Under the pieces are notes generated by a model. That model searched no databases. It was not told where the DNA came from and saw only the letters and a list, made by a program, of their open reading frames with translations. Below, one piece after another: positions 12,903 through 20,581 of a stretch of 21,190 bases of DNA. The translations under genes and the position numbers were made by a program. Location: positions 1 to 21,190 of the forward strand of contig CABMPS010000010.1 in the NCBI GenBank assembly GCA_902388545.1, written 5' to 3'. The number at the start of each line of letters is the position of its first letter. Position 1 is the first letter of the stretch. The DNA comes from an uncultured Collinsella sp. (GTDB lineage: Bacteria; Actinomycetota; Coriobacteriia; Coriobacteriales; Coriobacteriaceae).

Positions 12903-13442
12903 CTACTCGGCAGCAGCCTCGGTCTCGACCTCGGCGGTCTCGGCCTCGGCGACCTCAGCGGTCTCCTCAACCTCAGCCTCGGCAGCGAGCTCCTCGGCGG
13001 TAACGCCGACGAGAACGACAACCTCGGCCTTGATCTCGCGGTACAGCGAGATAGCGACGGTGTGGGCACCGGCAACCTTGATGGGCTTACCGAGCTCGAC
13101 GCGCTTGCGGTCGATGTCCATACCGAGCTGATCCTTGATGGCGTCAGCGATCATAGCGGCGGTAACGGAGCCAAAGAGGATGCCCTCGTCGCCGACCTTG
13201 ACGTCAACGGTGACCTGCTTGCCCTCGAAGGCAGCCTTGGTCTCGTTGGCGGTAGCCAGACGGACGGCCTCGCGCTTGGCGATGTTGTTGCGACGCTCGT
13301 CAAGCTGCTTGAGGTTGCCCTTGGTGGCGGCAACAGCGAGCTTCTTGGGGAACAGGAAGTTCTCAGCGTAACCCTGAGCGACCTCTACGACGTCACCCTC
13401 GCCGCCCTTGCCCTTGATCTCATCGAGAAGAATAACCTTCAT
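12903..13442 (-). CDS. rplI: 50S ribosomal protein L9
   Basis: L9 binds 23S rRNA and reaches across from the 50S subunit. The N-terminal domain is clear (MKVILLDEIKGKGGEGDVVE, GYAENFLFPKKLA), followed by the long linker helix and C-domain (about 60-148). The protein has 179 residues against about 150 usually. The surplus is a low-complexity acidic tail of Ala, Glu, Val and Thr from about 149 onward. GGGAG lies 7 bases before the ATG at 13442. It is the last gene of the rpsF-ssb-rpsR-rplI operon. Confidence 0.97.
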   Translation of the reverse strand: MKVILLDEIKGKGGEGDVVEVAQGYAENFLFPKKLAVAATKGNLKQLDERRNNIAKREAVRLATANETKAAFEGKQVTVDVKVGDEGILFGSVTAAMIADAIKDQLGMDIDRKRVELGKPIKVAGAHTVAISLYREIKAEVVVLVGVTAEELAAEAEVEETAEVAEAETAEVETEAAAE

Positions 13443-13457
13443 GATGCGTCTCCCTTC

Positions 13458-13724
13458 TTAGCCGCGGTCGCGGTTGCCACGAGAGGAAACCACGGGGACG
13501 GTGTACGGCAGGAGAGCCATCTCGCGGGCGCGCTTGATGGCGTTGGCGATGTCATGCTGATGCTGCGTGCAAGCGCCAGTGACGCGACGGGGCTTGATCT
13601 TGCCACGGTCGGTCATGTACTTACGGAGAAGCTGAGTGTCCTTATAGTCGATGAACTCAGTGTTCTCCTTGCAGAACTGGCAGTACTTACGACGCGGCTG
13701 ACGTGCAGAATAATCATTAGCCAT
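13458..13724 (-). CDS. rpsR: 30S ribosomal protein S18, cysteine-containing type
   Basis: S18 pairs with S6 on the platform of the 30S subunit. The 88-residue protein has [20 protein letters not shown] and [20 protein letters not shown], typical of the family. Cys15, Cys18, Cys52 and His55 could bind zinc, so this is the C+ form of S18. Bacteria that carry Zur-controlled paralogues often have a second, cysteine-free copy elsewhere. The ATG at 13724 was chosen because upstream codons do not resemble S18, and AAGG lies upstream with a long spacing of about 10. It sits 15 bases before rplI. Confidence 0.95.
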   Translation of the reverse strand: MANDYSARQPRRKYCQFCKENTEFIDYKDTQLLRKYMTDRGKIKPRRVTGACTQHQHDIANAIKRAREMALLPYTVPVVSSRGNRDRG

Positions 13725-13796
13725 GTCAAAATACCTTTCATTTGGCAACTTCGGCGTGCCGGAGCCGCCTCTCACTCAAAAATAGGTGAACAACCC

Positions 13797-14249
13797 TTAG
13801 AACGGGATGTCCTCATCGTAGACGTCGACCGCGGGCGGCGTAGCCACCGGTGCGGCAGGACGTGCTGCGGGCGCGGGAGCTGCGGGGGCGTAACCGCCCT
13901 GATCGTAGCCACCCTGGCCACCACGGGAGCTCATAAACTCGATCTCATCGACGATGACCTCAAGCTTGCTCCTGCGCTGGCCGTCGCGCTCCCAAGAGCT
14001 GTAGCGCAGCTTGCCCTCGATCGCGACCTTGTTTCCCTTTGCCAGGAAACGGCTCACGGCCTCGGCGCGCGTGCCGAACATGGTGCAGTCGACAAAGTTG
14101 GGATAGTCCTCCCACTCGCCAGTCTGCGCGTTGCGGCGACGATCGTTCACGGCGACGCCAAAGGACAGAACCTGGGTTCCGCCGGCGGTGGCGCGCAGCT
14201 CGGGATCGCGGGTGAGGTTACCGGTGATGTTCACTCGATTGATGCTCAT
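13797..14249 (-). CDS. ssb: Single-stranded DNA-binding protein
   Basis: SSB coats single-stranded DNA during replication, repair and recombination. The 150-residue protein has the OB-fold (1 to about 105: NRVNITGNLTRDPELRAT, VDCTMFGTRAEAVSRFL, KLRYSSWERDGQRRSK). A flexible Gly/Gln then Pro/Ala linker (about 108-140) follows, and the acidic partner-binding tip DEDIPF ends the protein. It lies between rpsF and rpsR, the usual order. This is the housekeeping type, not a phage or plasmid SSB, judging by the operon. Confidence 0.97.
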   Translation of the reverse strand: MSINRVNITGNLTRDPELRATAGGTQVLSFGVAVNDRRRNAQTGEWEDYPNFVDCTMFGTRAEAVSRFLAKGNKVAIEGKLRYSSWERDGQRRSKLEVIVDEIEFMSSRGGQGGYDQGGYAPAAPAPAARPAAPVATPPAVDVYDEDIPF

Positions 14250-14297
14250 AACTCACTACTTCCTCTTGGGGCACAAGCCCAGTCCAAAACGACAGTC

Positions 14298-14591
14298 TTA
14301 CTCCTGGTCGTCGCGACGGACGATCATGTGGCGGACCACGGCGTCGGTGATGCGCAGGACGCGATCAAGCTCGGCGATCTGGGTAGGATCTGCGTGGAAG
14401 TTGATGAGGGTGTAGTCACCATCGGTGAGGTCGTTGATCTCGTAGGCGAGCTTGCGCTTGCCCCACTCGTCAACGGAGTCGACCTTGCCAGCGCCCTCAG
14501 CGATCGTGGTATCGATACGCTTCATAACAGCGAGACGAGTCTCGGGGTCGAGCGACGGGTCAACAAAGAACAGCAGTTCATAAGCCTTCAT
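14298..14591 (-). CDS. rpsF: 30S ribosomal protein S6
   Basis: S6 forms a dimer with S18 on the 30S platform. The 97-residue protein has MKAYELLFFVDPSLDPE, WGKRKLAYEINDLTDGDYTL and ITDAVVRHMIVRRDD, all typical, and the length is normal. The start at 14591 is fixed by GGAGGTG 5 bases upstream; the in-frame ATG at 14612 lacks a ribosome binding site. It is the first gene of the operon, with a leader of about 65 nt that can fold (see 14597-14646). Confidence 0.97.
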   Translation of the reverse strand: MKAYELLFFVDPSLDPETRLAVMKRIDTTIAEGAGKVDSVDEWGKRKLAYEINDLTDGDYTLINFHADPTQIAELDRVLRITDAVVRHMIVRRDDQE

Positions 14592-14596
14592 ATTGT

Positions 14597-14646
14597 CACC
14601 TCCTCTGGGCAAATGTGGCTTCAGGTCGTGAAGGTGCGCCTGAAGC
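14597..14646 (-). promoter_or_regulatory. Candidate rpsF leader regulatory fold (hairpin plus loop-SD pairing)
   Basis: In the minus-strand leader, GCTTCAGG / CCTGAAGC form a perfect 8-bp stem (14639-14646 with 14618-14625) with a 13-nt loop. The loop bases CACCTTC (14636-14630) can pair over 7 bp, one of them G-U, with GGAGGTG of the rpsF Shine-Dalgarno site (14603-14597). This would be a pseudoknot that hides the ribosome binding site. S6-S18 autoregulation is known in other bacteria, but the bulged CCG of that known motif is not evident here. Confidence 0.4.
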
Positions 14647-14662
14647 AGGAAAAGACTTGGTA

Positions 14663-14691
14663 ATAATATCTATCTACCTCCCAGGCTGCAA
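14663..14691 (-). promoter_or_regulatory. Promoter of the rpsF-ssb-rpsR-rplI operon
   Basis: The minus strand has TTGCAG (-35, 14686-14691), exactly 17 bases, then TATTAT (-10, 14663-14668). Predicted start is near 14656, about 65 nt before the rpsF ATG. Confidence 0.7.
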
Positions 14692-14699
14692 GAATATGC

Positions 14700-15040
14700 A
14701 GCTACAACCTCATGACCTCCACATATGTCCATATTCGCACGGCACTTCATGCGTCTTCCAACCAAATGCTGACCAAATGCTTGACGGATTTGTGGACAAG
14801 ATACGGCGCTGCGGGGACAAACCGAATCAAACTGCAGGTCAGCAACTGCAAGGCTGTGGTCGCGAAATGCATACCAGTGGTTCACAACACCGTCCAAAGA
14901 TTTTTAAAATTGCTGCCGCGTCGTCTATAAATACCTATTTTGAACAATTTGCCGCATGCAGTCATGCTGGTCAGAGCCCGTTTTTGGCCTCCTAGATCCC
15001 GTCACGAAGCCAAGCGTTTCAAAAAATGCCAACTTTTCTG
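14700..15040. other. A+T-richer spacer between the divergent rpsF operon and tRNA promoters
   Basis: About 340 bases hold no convincing gene; the open frames here are short, lack ribosome binding sites and overlap the rpsF promoter. The composition is visibly richer in A and T than the surrounding genes. It contains a tandem direct repeat ACCAAATGCT-g-ACCAAATGCT (14761-14781) and one DnaA-box-like 9-mer, TGTGGACAA (14791-14799). Neither is enough to call an origin. Confidence 0.5.
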
Positions 15041-15041
15041 T

Positions 15042-15069
15042 TTGCACTTTGCGATTCCTCGTGTATACT
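15042..15069 (+). promoter_or_regulatory. Promoter of the tRNA-Ser pair
   Basis: TTGCAC (-35, 15042-15047), a 16-base spacer and TATACT (-10, 15064-15069) lie 17 bases before the first tRNA. Start is expected near 15076. Confidence 0.7.
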
Positions 15070-15085
15070 GACTTTCGCATTTAAC

Positions 15086-15176
15086 GGAGAGTTGTCCGAG
15101 TGGCCGAAGGAGCACGATTGGAAATCGTGTAGGCGTCAAAAGCGTCTCCAGGGTTCAAATCCCTGACTCTCCGCCA
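15086..15176 (+). tRNA. tRNA-Ser (anticodon GGA)
   Basis: The acceptor stem GGAGAGT (15086-15092) pairs with ACTCTCC (15166-15172), followed by discriminator G and an encoded CCA (15174-15176). The anticodon arm is CACGA-TTGGAAA-TCGTG with anticodon GGA, reading UCC/UCU. The long variable arm expected of serine tRNA and the T-loop GGTTCAAAT are present. Length is 91 nt. Confidence 0.95.
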
Positions 15177-15224
15177 GTTAATTCCAAAGCAGTGCCGTCC
15201 TCGTCGTTTGTTTTTACCCCACGC

Positions 15225-15315
15225 GGAGGGGTGGCAGAGTGGTTGAATGCGGCGGTCTCGAAAACCGTTTGGCCTGTATAAGGTCACGAGGGTTCGAATC
15301 CCTCCTCCTCCGCCA
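15225..15315 (+). tRNA. tRNA-Ser (anticodon CGA)
   Basis: The acceptor stem GGAGGGG (15225-15231) pairs with CTCCTCC (15305-15311, one G-U), followed by G and an encoded CCA. The anticodon loop CTCGAAA sits between CGGT and ACCG and gives CGA, reading UCG. The T-arm is GAGGG-TTCGAAT-CCCTC, and a long variable arm is present. Length is 91 nt. It starts 48 bases after the first tRNA and probably shares its transcript. Confidence 0.95.
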
Positions 15316-15324
15316 TTTTGGTTG

Positions 15325-15358
15325 AAAAAGCTCCCAGCAACGGGAGCTTTTTTGTTTT
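15325..15358 (+). terminator. Rho-independent terminator after the tRNA pair
   Basis: AAGCTCCC-agcaac-GGGAGCTT forms the stem (15328-15335 with 15342-15349), flanked by A and T runs. It is followed by TTTTGTTTT and starts 9 bases after the CCA of tRNA-Ser(CGA). Confidence 0.93.
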
Positions 15359-15379
15359 GAGTCCCTTACAAACAAATAC

Positions 15380-15529
15380 GGCGAAGGAGGAGGGATTCGA
15401 ACCCGCCAGGGCGCAAAGCGTAAAGAAAACGCGCCCGTGGCTCGTTTTTAGCGCAGCGCGGTCGGCGTAAGCCGACCGGATAAGTTTTGAGCGCTGCTCA
15501 AAACTTAGACATCCCTCCTATTCAACCAC
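15380..15529 (-). repeat. tRNA-Ser-like structured element with three hairpins
   Basis: On the minus strand, 15404-15380 repeats the T-arm and acceptor 3' part of tRNA-Ser(CGA) (15290-15314) in 24 of 25 positions. Bases 15529-15520 repeat its D-arm GTGGTTGAAT. Between them, where a tRNA has about 41 nt, lie 115 nt with three stems. The first is GCCAGGGCGC/GCGCCC(G)TGGC (15405-15441). The second is CGGTCGGC-gtaa-GCCGACCG (15459-15478). The third is a 12-bp stem with a 3-nt loop (15481-15507). An 8-bp inverted repeat, GGAGGGAT / ATCCCTCC (15389-15396 and 15511-15518), closes the set. No 5' acceptor strand matches, so it is not a working tRNA. It could be a decayed tRNA, a tRNA-derived palindromic repeat or a structured RNA. 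Confidence 0.75.
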
Positions 15530-15684
15530 GCCCCCATCGCGTTCAGCATCGACCCAGATCCCCAAACATGGTACCTACGCCCCCACCCAGTCCCGACCGT
15601 TTGCCGAGCAATAGGGTCACAATCGGCGCCGAACATGTACTATGTACGGGCATTGTCCAAATCCGTAATCCAAAGGACCCCATC

Positions 15685-16374
15685 TTGCCCGTCGTCGCCG
15701 CTATGACTGTTACTTCACACGCCTCGGATGCCATGGTCGCTATCCCATTTTGGCTCGAGATGTTCGCCGTTGTCGCGGCATCGATCTCGGGCGTGCTGGT
15801 CGCTCGCGAGCACAAGCTCGACCTGGTGGGCGCGGTCGCGCTCGCGGTGGTCTGCGGTCTGGGCGGCGGTCTTTTGCGCGATATGACGCTCCAGGTCGGC
15901 AACGTCTACATCCTCAACCAGCCCATGGCACTACCGCTCTCCATCGCCACAGCCGCCATCATCTATATCTTCCCGGCAATCGTCGATAAGCCCGAAAAAC
16001 TCATTCCCCTGCTCGACATCATCTCGGTCGGCATCTATGCAGCAACCGGCGCGGACAAGGCGTTGGTGTACGGATTTGCGCCCGCCGTATGTATCATGAT
16101 GGGCTTCTTTACCGCCGTGGGCGGCGGCATGCTGCGCGACGGCTTTATGGGCGTGGTCCCGGGCATTTTCCAACGCACCAACTTCTATGCCATCGCGGCC
16201 ATCGCCGGATCGGCAAGCTATGTAGCCCTCGTCATGAGCGGCCTCATGAGCAATGTTGCCGCGCTGGTCGTATGCGTTGTGGTGACCATGGGGCTGCGTT
16301 GGCTATCACTGCGCTTTGACATTAAAAGCCCTACCGAGGAAGACATCGCGCGCTTTTTGCACCGTAAAAAGTAG
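15685..16374 (+). CDS. TRIC/UPF0126-family membrane protein, putative cation channel
   Basis: The protein (229 residues from this start) has two homologous membrane repeats, each with the family mark GGGxxRD: GLGGGLLRD (58-66) and AVGGGMLRD (144-152). Bacterial members of this family resemble trimeric intracellular cation channels. Hydrophobic spans lie at about 20-40, 46-62, 82-100, 110-125, 131-148, 167-185 and 189-206, fitting the 7-helix fold. A TTG start at 15685 was chosen because AAAGGA lies 7 bases upstream. The ATG at 15703 has no ribosome binding site, and starts further upstream would run into the hairpin element and give a Pro-rich non-family sequence. The ion or solute handled is unknown. 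Confidence 0.88.
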   Translation: MPVVAAMTVTSHASDAMVAIPFWLEMFAVVAASISGVLVAREHKLDLVGAVALAVVCGLGGGLLRDMTLQVGNVYILNQPMALPLSIATAAIIYIFPAIVDKPEKLIPLLDIISVGIYAATGADKALVYGFAPAVCIMMGFFTAVGGGMLRDGFMGVVPGIFQRTNFYAIAAIAGSASYVALVMSGLMSNVAALVVCVVVTMGLRWLSLRFDIKSPTEEDIARFLHRKK

Positions 16375-16443
16375 GTAGCACAGCACAACCCCTCGAAATG
16401 CAACCGAGAGATTCTTTTAGAGCGCCCGCGCGTTGGGTACCCT

Positions 16444-16468
16444 GTTAGATACCTGTCGAGTATCTAAC
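16444..16468 (+). promoter_or_regulatory. 9-bp palindrome before the bactofilin-like gene
   Basis: GTTAGATAC-ctgtcga-GTATCTAAC is a perfect 9-bp inverted repeat ending 2 bases before the AAGGA ribosome binding site of the gene at 16481. As DNA it is the right size for a TetR- or PadR-type dimeric repressor. As RNA it would be a hairpin next to the ribosome binding site. No regulator gene is adjacent. Confidence 0.55.
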
Positions 16469-16480
16469 GAAGGATCCACT

Positions 16481-17626
16481 ATGCCTTGCAACCAAGTACC
16501 GTCGATCCGGCGCCACAAAGCGCAGGCCCGCATCACCATCCTATTCGCGCTGATTGCGCTCGCGCTCACCGCACTTCCCACGGTGTCGTTCGCCGGCACC
16601 GACACCGCGGGAAACGTGCTCGCAACCGAAGTTGACTCAACTCCGTCCGGTATCGAAGGCGACCTGTACTGGGCCGGCCAAAGTCTCAACCTAGACGACG
16701 CCTCCATCGGCCGCGATATTATCGCGGCGGGTGAGAACCTGTCGATTCGCGATTGCACCGTAGGCGGCGCCGTTCGTCTGGCGGCACGCACCATCGATAT
16801 CGCCAAAACCGCAATCGATGGCAGCGTCACGGTGGCCGGCCAGCACGTCGTGCTCAACACCGGCAGCACCGCCAACTGTTTTTACGCGGCAGGCGAAACG
16901 GTCGCCCTGCGCGGCTCCGCCAAATCGGCGGCGCTTGCCGGCGACACCGTAACCATCGACGGCACCGTCGATGGCGATGTTGAGGTCTGGGCCGACAAGC
17001 TCATCCTGGGTAAAAACGCCCGCATCACCGGCACGGTGAACGCCCACGTCTCACAGGACCCCGAGCGGGCCGAGGGCGCCCAGGTCGGAGCTCTCAAGAT
17101 CGACCGGACCGAGAACGAGAACACCTCTACGGCCAACGACATTATCGGCGGCATCGTTGCCGCGGCGCTTTCCACCTGCTTTGTCGCCATCCTGCTTGAG
17201 CTTGTCTTTCCACGCGCAACCGCCAGCGCTGCCGGCATGCTCCATCAGCGTCCCATGCCGCTGTGGGTAAGTGGTCTTCTGGGCACGGTCGCCGTCGCTC
17301 CCGCCGTGCTGCTGCTCATCATCTCGATTGCAGGCCTGTCGCTCGCCGCCGCCCTCATGTGCGGCGTCATCGGCATCGCTTTGGTCTCGGCGGCATTTAC
17401 GGGCACCGCGGTCGCGCGCATGGTCGGACACAACCAAAACCGCTACGCCATGGCCGCCGTGGGCGGTATCGTCGCGGGCGCACTCACGGCACTTCCTCTT
17501 ATGGGCAACTTTGTCAGCGGTGTAGTCTTCGTCTTCACGCTCGGCTACGCCATCCAGATCATCTGGCGCAACGCCCACCTCAAGCCGCAGCAGCCGGCTA
17601 ACACGCCAGGACTCCCCACCGCCTAG
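16481..17626 (+). CDS. Bactofilin-like beta-repeat protein with C-terminal membrane domain
   Basis: The protein has 381 residues. An N-terminal hydrophobic segment (about 18-38, ITILFALIALALTALPTVSF) ends in a possible signal cleavage site, SFA-GT. A central domain (about 50-205) is made of short alternating hydrophobic repeats with recurring Gly-Asp/Gly-Asn turns: GDLYWAGQSLNLDDASIGRD, DGSVTVAGQHVVLN, DGTVDGDVEVWADKLIL. This is the pattern of polymer-forming bactofilin beta-helices. After a short linker, four or five membrane spans follow (about 222-370). If the signal is cleaved, the repeat domain would be outside the membrane, unlike classical cytosolic bactofilins. AAGGA lies 6 bases before the ATG at 16481. 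Function is unknown; a cell-envelope structural role is inference. Confidence 0.82.
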   Translation: MPCNQVPSIRRHKAQARITILFALIALALTALPTVSFAGTDTAGNVLATEVDSTPSGIEGDLYWAGQSLNLDDASIGRDIIAAGENLSIRDCTVGGAVRLAARTIDIAKTAIDGSVTVAGQHVVLNTGSTANCFYAAGETVALRGSAKSAALAGDTVTIDGTVDGDVEVWADKLILGKNARITGTVNAHVSQDPERAEGAQVGALKIDRTENENTSTANDIIGGIVAAALSTCFVAILLELVFPRATASAAGMLHQRPMPLWVSGLLGTVAVAPAVLLLIISIAGLSLAAALMCGVIGIALVSAAFTGTAVARMVGHNQNRYAMAAVGGIVAGALTALPLMGNFVSGVVFVFTLGYAIQIIWRNAHLKPQQPANTPGLPTA

Positions 17627-17633
17627 CCGCCAA

Positions 17634-17666
17634 CCACCACAAAAGGGCCAGGCACCTTTGTGGTGG
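17634..17666. repeat. REP-like hairpin downstream of the bactofilin-like gene
   Basis: CCACCACAAAAGG (17634-17646) pairs with CCTTTGTGGTGG (17655-17666) over 12 bp with one bulged A, around the loop gccaggca. It has no T-run on either side. The GGGCCAGGCACC core resembles a short motif (GGGACAGGCACC) that I recall as repeated in many genomes. That resemblance is from memory. Confidence 0.45.
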
Positions 17667-17693
17667 CGCAAAGCAACCTGATCCCATTGCACC

Positions 17694-17731
17694 AAAAAGG
17701 GCGCCGACCATTGCGGTCGACGCCCTTTCTT
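17694..17731. terminator. Bidirectional terminator between the bactofilin-like gene and typA
   Basis: AAAGGGCGCCGACC / GGTCGACGCCCTTT (17696-17709 with 17715-17728) forms a 14-bp stem with one mismatch. On the minus strand it is followed by TTTTT (17694-17698), ending typA transcription. On the plus strand CTTATT follows, a weaker signal. The two units are convergent here. Confidence 0.88.
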
Positions 17732-17755
17732 ATTGGCAGTTATAAGCCCCAGCGC

Positions 17756-19594
<1,839 letters not shown>

Positions 19595-19641
19595 GTAGTT
19601 CCCCTATCTTCTATCCATATACAAACGGCACGCGTATGCGG

Positions 19642-19669
19642 CCCGCCCAGCGATACAACGCTCAGCGGG
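19642..19669. other. Imperfect hairpin in the typA upstream region
   Basis: CCCGC-cc-AGCG-atacaa-CGCT-ca-GCGGG forms two stems of 5 and 4 bp around a 2x2 internal loop. It lies between the 149-residue protein gene and typA. No T-run follows, so it is not a clear terminator; it could be a leader structure of typA. Confidence 0.35.
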
Positions 19670-19711
19670 AATATTGAGCCTTTTACCGAAAACTCGTTTA
19701 TTTTAGCGATT

Positions 19712-20161
19712 TTAGATGAGAGGGGTTTCCTCACCTGCAGGTTCAGGGTCGCTCCACATAAAACCATCGCCGGCGCCCATGCCCTCATACAGCACATATG
19801 CCGAAAAACCGCTCTCGAGCGTAGTCTCAAAGAAGCTCACGAGCAGAGCGTCGTGGTAGCCTCCGTCAATCTCGACGCAGCCGGTATAGCCAATGGCATA
19901 GCGGGCGATACGGCCCAGACCCTCGTCCTTAAGACCCATCTTATGCTCGGAGATAAAGTTGGTGGCCGCCTCGAGGCACGCCTCTTCGCCATCTTCGTCG
20001 AGTGCGGCCAGATAACGGTTGGAAGCGGCGTCCTCAATTGCCACAACCACGCCCGGGTTCTCGCCCGCGGCCAGGTCGTCCAAGAACGCACCAATCAGGT
20101 CACACACCATGGCGTCGAGCTCGGCGGAGACGTTAGCGGCGTCCTGCATATCCTGTGCCAT
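19712..20161 (-). CDS. Acidic protein of unknown function (149 residues)
   Basis: I do not recognise a family. The protein is soluble and acidic, with a helical N-terminal half (ELDAMVCDLIGAFLDDLAAGENPGVVVAIED) and a mixed C-terminal half (GRIARYAIGYTGCVEIDGGYHDALLVSFFETTLESGFSAYVLYEGMG, written here only to show its Gly and aromatic content). No catalytic motif, signal or membrane span is seen. GGAAGG lies 7 bases before the ATG at 20161. It starts 30 bases after the small membrane protein gene and is probably in one transcript with it and the nuclease-family gene. The coding call rests on strand-consistent composition, a good ribosome binding site and tight spacing. Confidence 0.8.
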   Translation of the reverse strand: MAQDMQDAANVSAELDAMVCDLIGAFLDDLAAGENPGVVVAIEDAASNRYLAALDEDGEEACLEAATNFISEHKMGLKDEGLGRIARYAIGYTGCVEIDGGYHDALLVSFFETTLESGFSAYVLYEGMGAGDGFMWSDPEPAGEETPLI

Positions 20162-20191
20162 CTTTAGACCTTCCCATCGAGTCCGGCGTCG

Positions 20192-20548
20192 TTACAGTTC
20201 TTGTGCCTCGGCAGCAATCTTGGCGGCAGCGTCGCGGGCGCGCATCATATCCATCGCGCGCTTGTCGAGTACCTTGATCTGGTTGGTCAGCATTACCGCA
20301 TCGACCACACCCCAGATCACGAGGCCCGTAGAGATCGAAAACCCAAGCGCACCAACTGTACCACGAAGGCGCGAGCAGATAGCCGCGACAAGGGCGGAGA
20401 CGACAACCATCTTGATAAACGAGCCGCGGCGCTCGCGAAGCGTGCGGGCCTGCGTCACATAGGCAATGCGTGCCGCCTCAGAAGCCTCCGAGCGCATCTG
20501 GGCCTCGCGCGCAATGGCCGCCGCCTCAGCCGACATACCGCCGGCCAT
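20192..20548 (-). CDS. Small membrane protein of unknown function
   Basis: The protein (118 residues from this start) has a charged Ala/Glu/Arg-rich N-terminal helix (MSAEAAAIAREAQMRSEASE). Two hydrophobic spans follow (SFIKMVVVSALVAAICSRL and GALGFSISTGLVIWGVVDAV), then a basic, helical C-terminus (IKVLDKRAMDMMRARDAAAK). This looks like a small membrane protein with both ends in the cytosol. The start is uncertain: an ATG at 20581 abuts the preceding stop but lacks a ribosome binding site. GGAG stands 9 bases before the ATG at 20548, and a third ATG is at 20536. No family is recognised. Confidence 0.72.
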   Translation of the reverse strand: MAGGMSAEAAAIAREAQMRSEASEAARIAYVTQARTLRERRGSFIKMVVVSALVAAICSRLRGTVGALGFSISTGLVIWGVVDAVMLTNQIKVLDKRAMDMMRARDAAAKIAAEAQEL

Positions 20549-20581
20549 CAGCGAACACTCCGCAACTCTGCCGCCCCGCAT

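Noticed and set aside
14615..14995. Open frames in the rpsF-tRNA spacer, both strands
   Set aside because: They overlap the rpsF promoter and leader, lack ribosome binding sites and have no recognisable protein pattern.
14700..15040. Possible replication origin near dnaB/ssb, with A+T-rich spacer and a DnaA-box-like 9-mer
   Set aside because: Only one box was found, and there is no dnaA/dnaN neighbourhood or box cluster.
15380..15529. Functional minus-strand tRNA-Ser gene
   Set aside because: There is no 5' acceptor strand to pair with the 3' end, no anticodon arm, and the middle is about three times too long.
15487..15684. Longer N-terminus for the TRIC-like protein, starting at 15487
   Set aside because: The extra residues are Pro/Arg-rich and unlike the family, they overlap the hairpin element, and there is no ribosome binding site. 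The TTG at 15685 has a good one.
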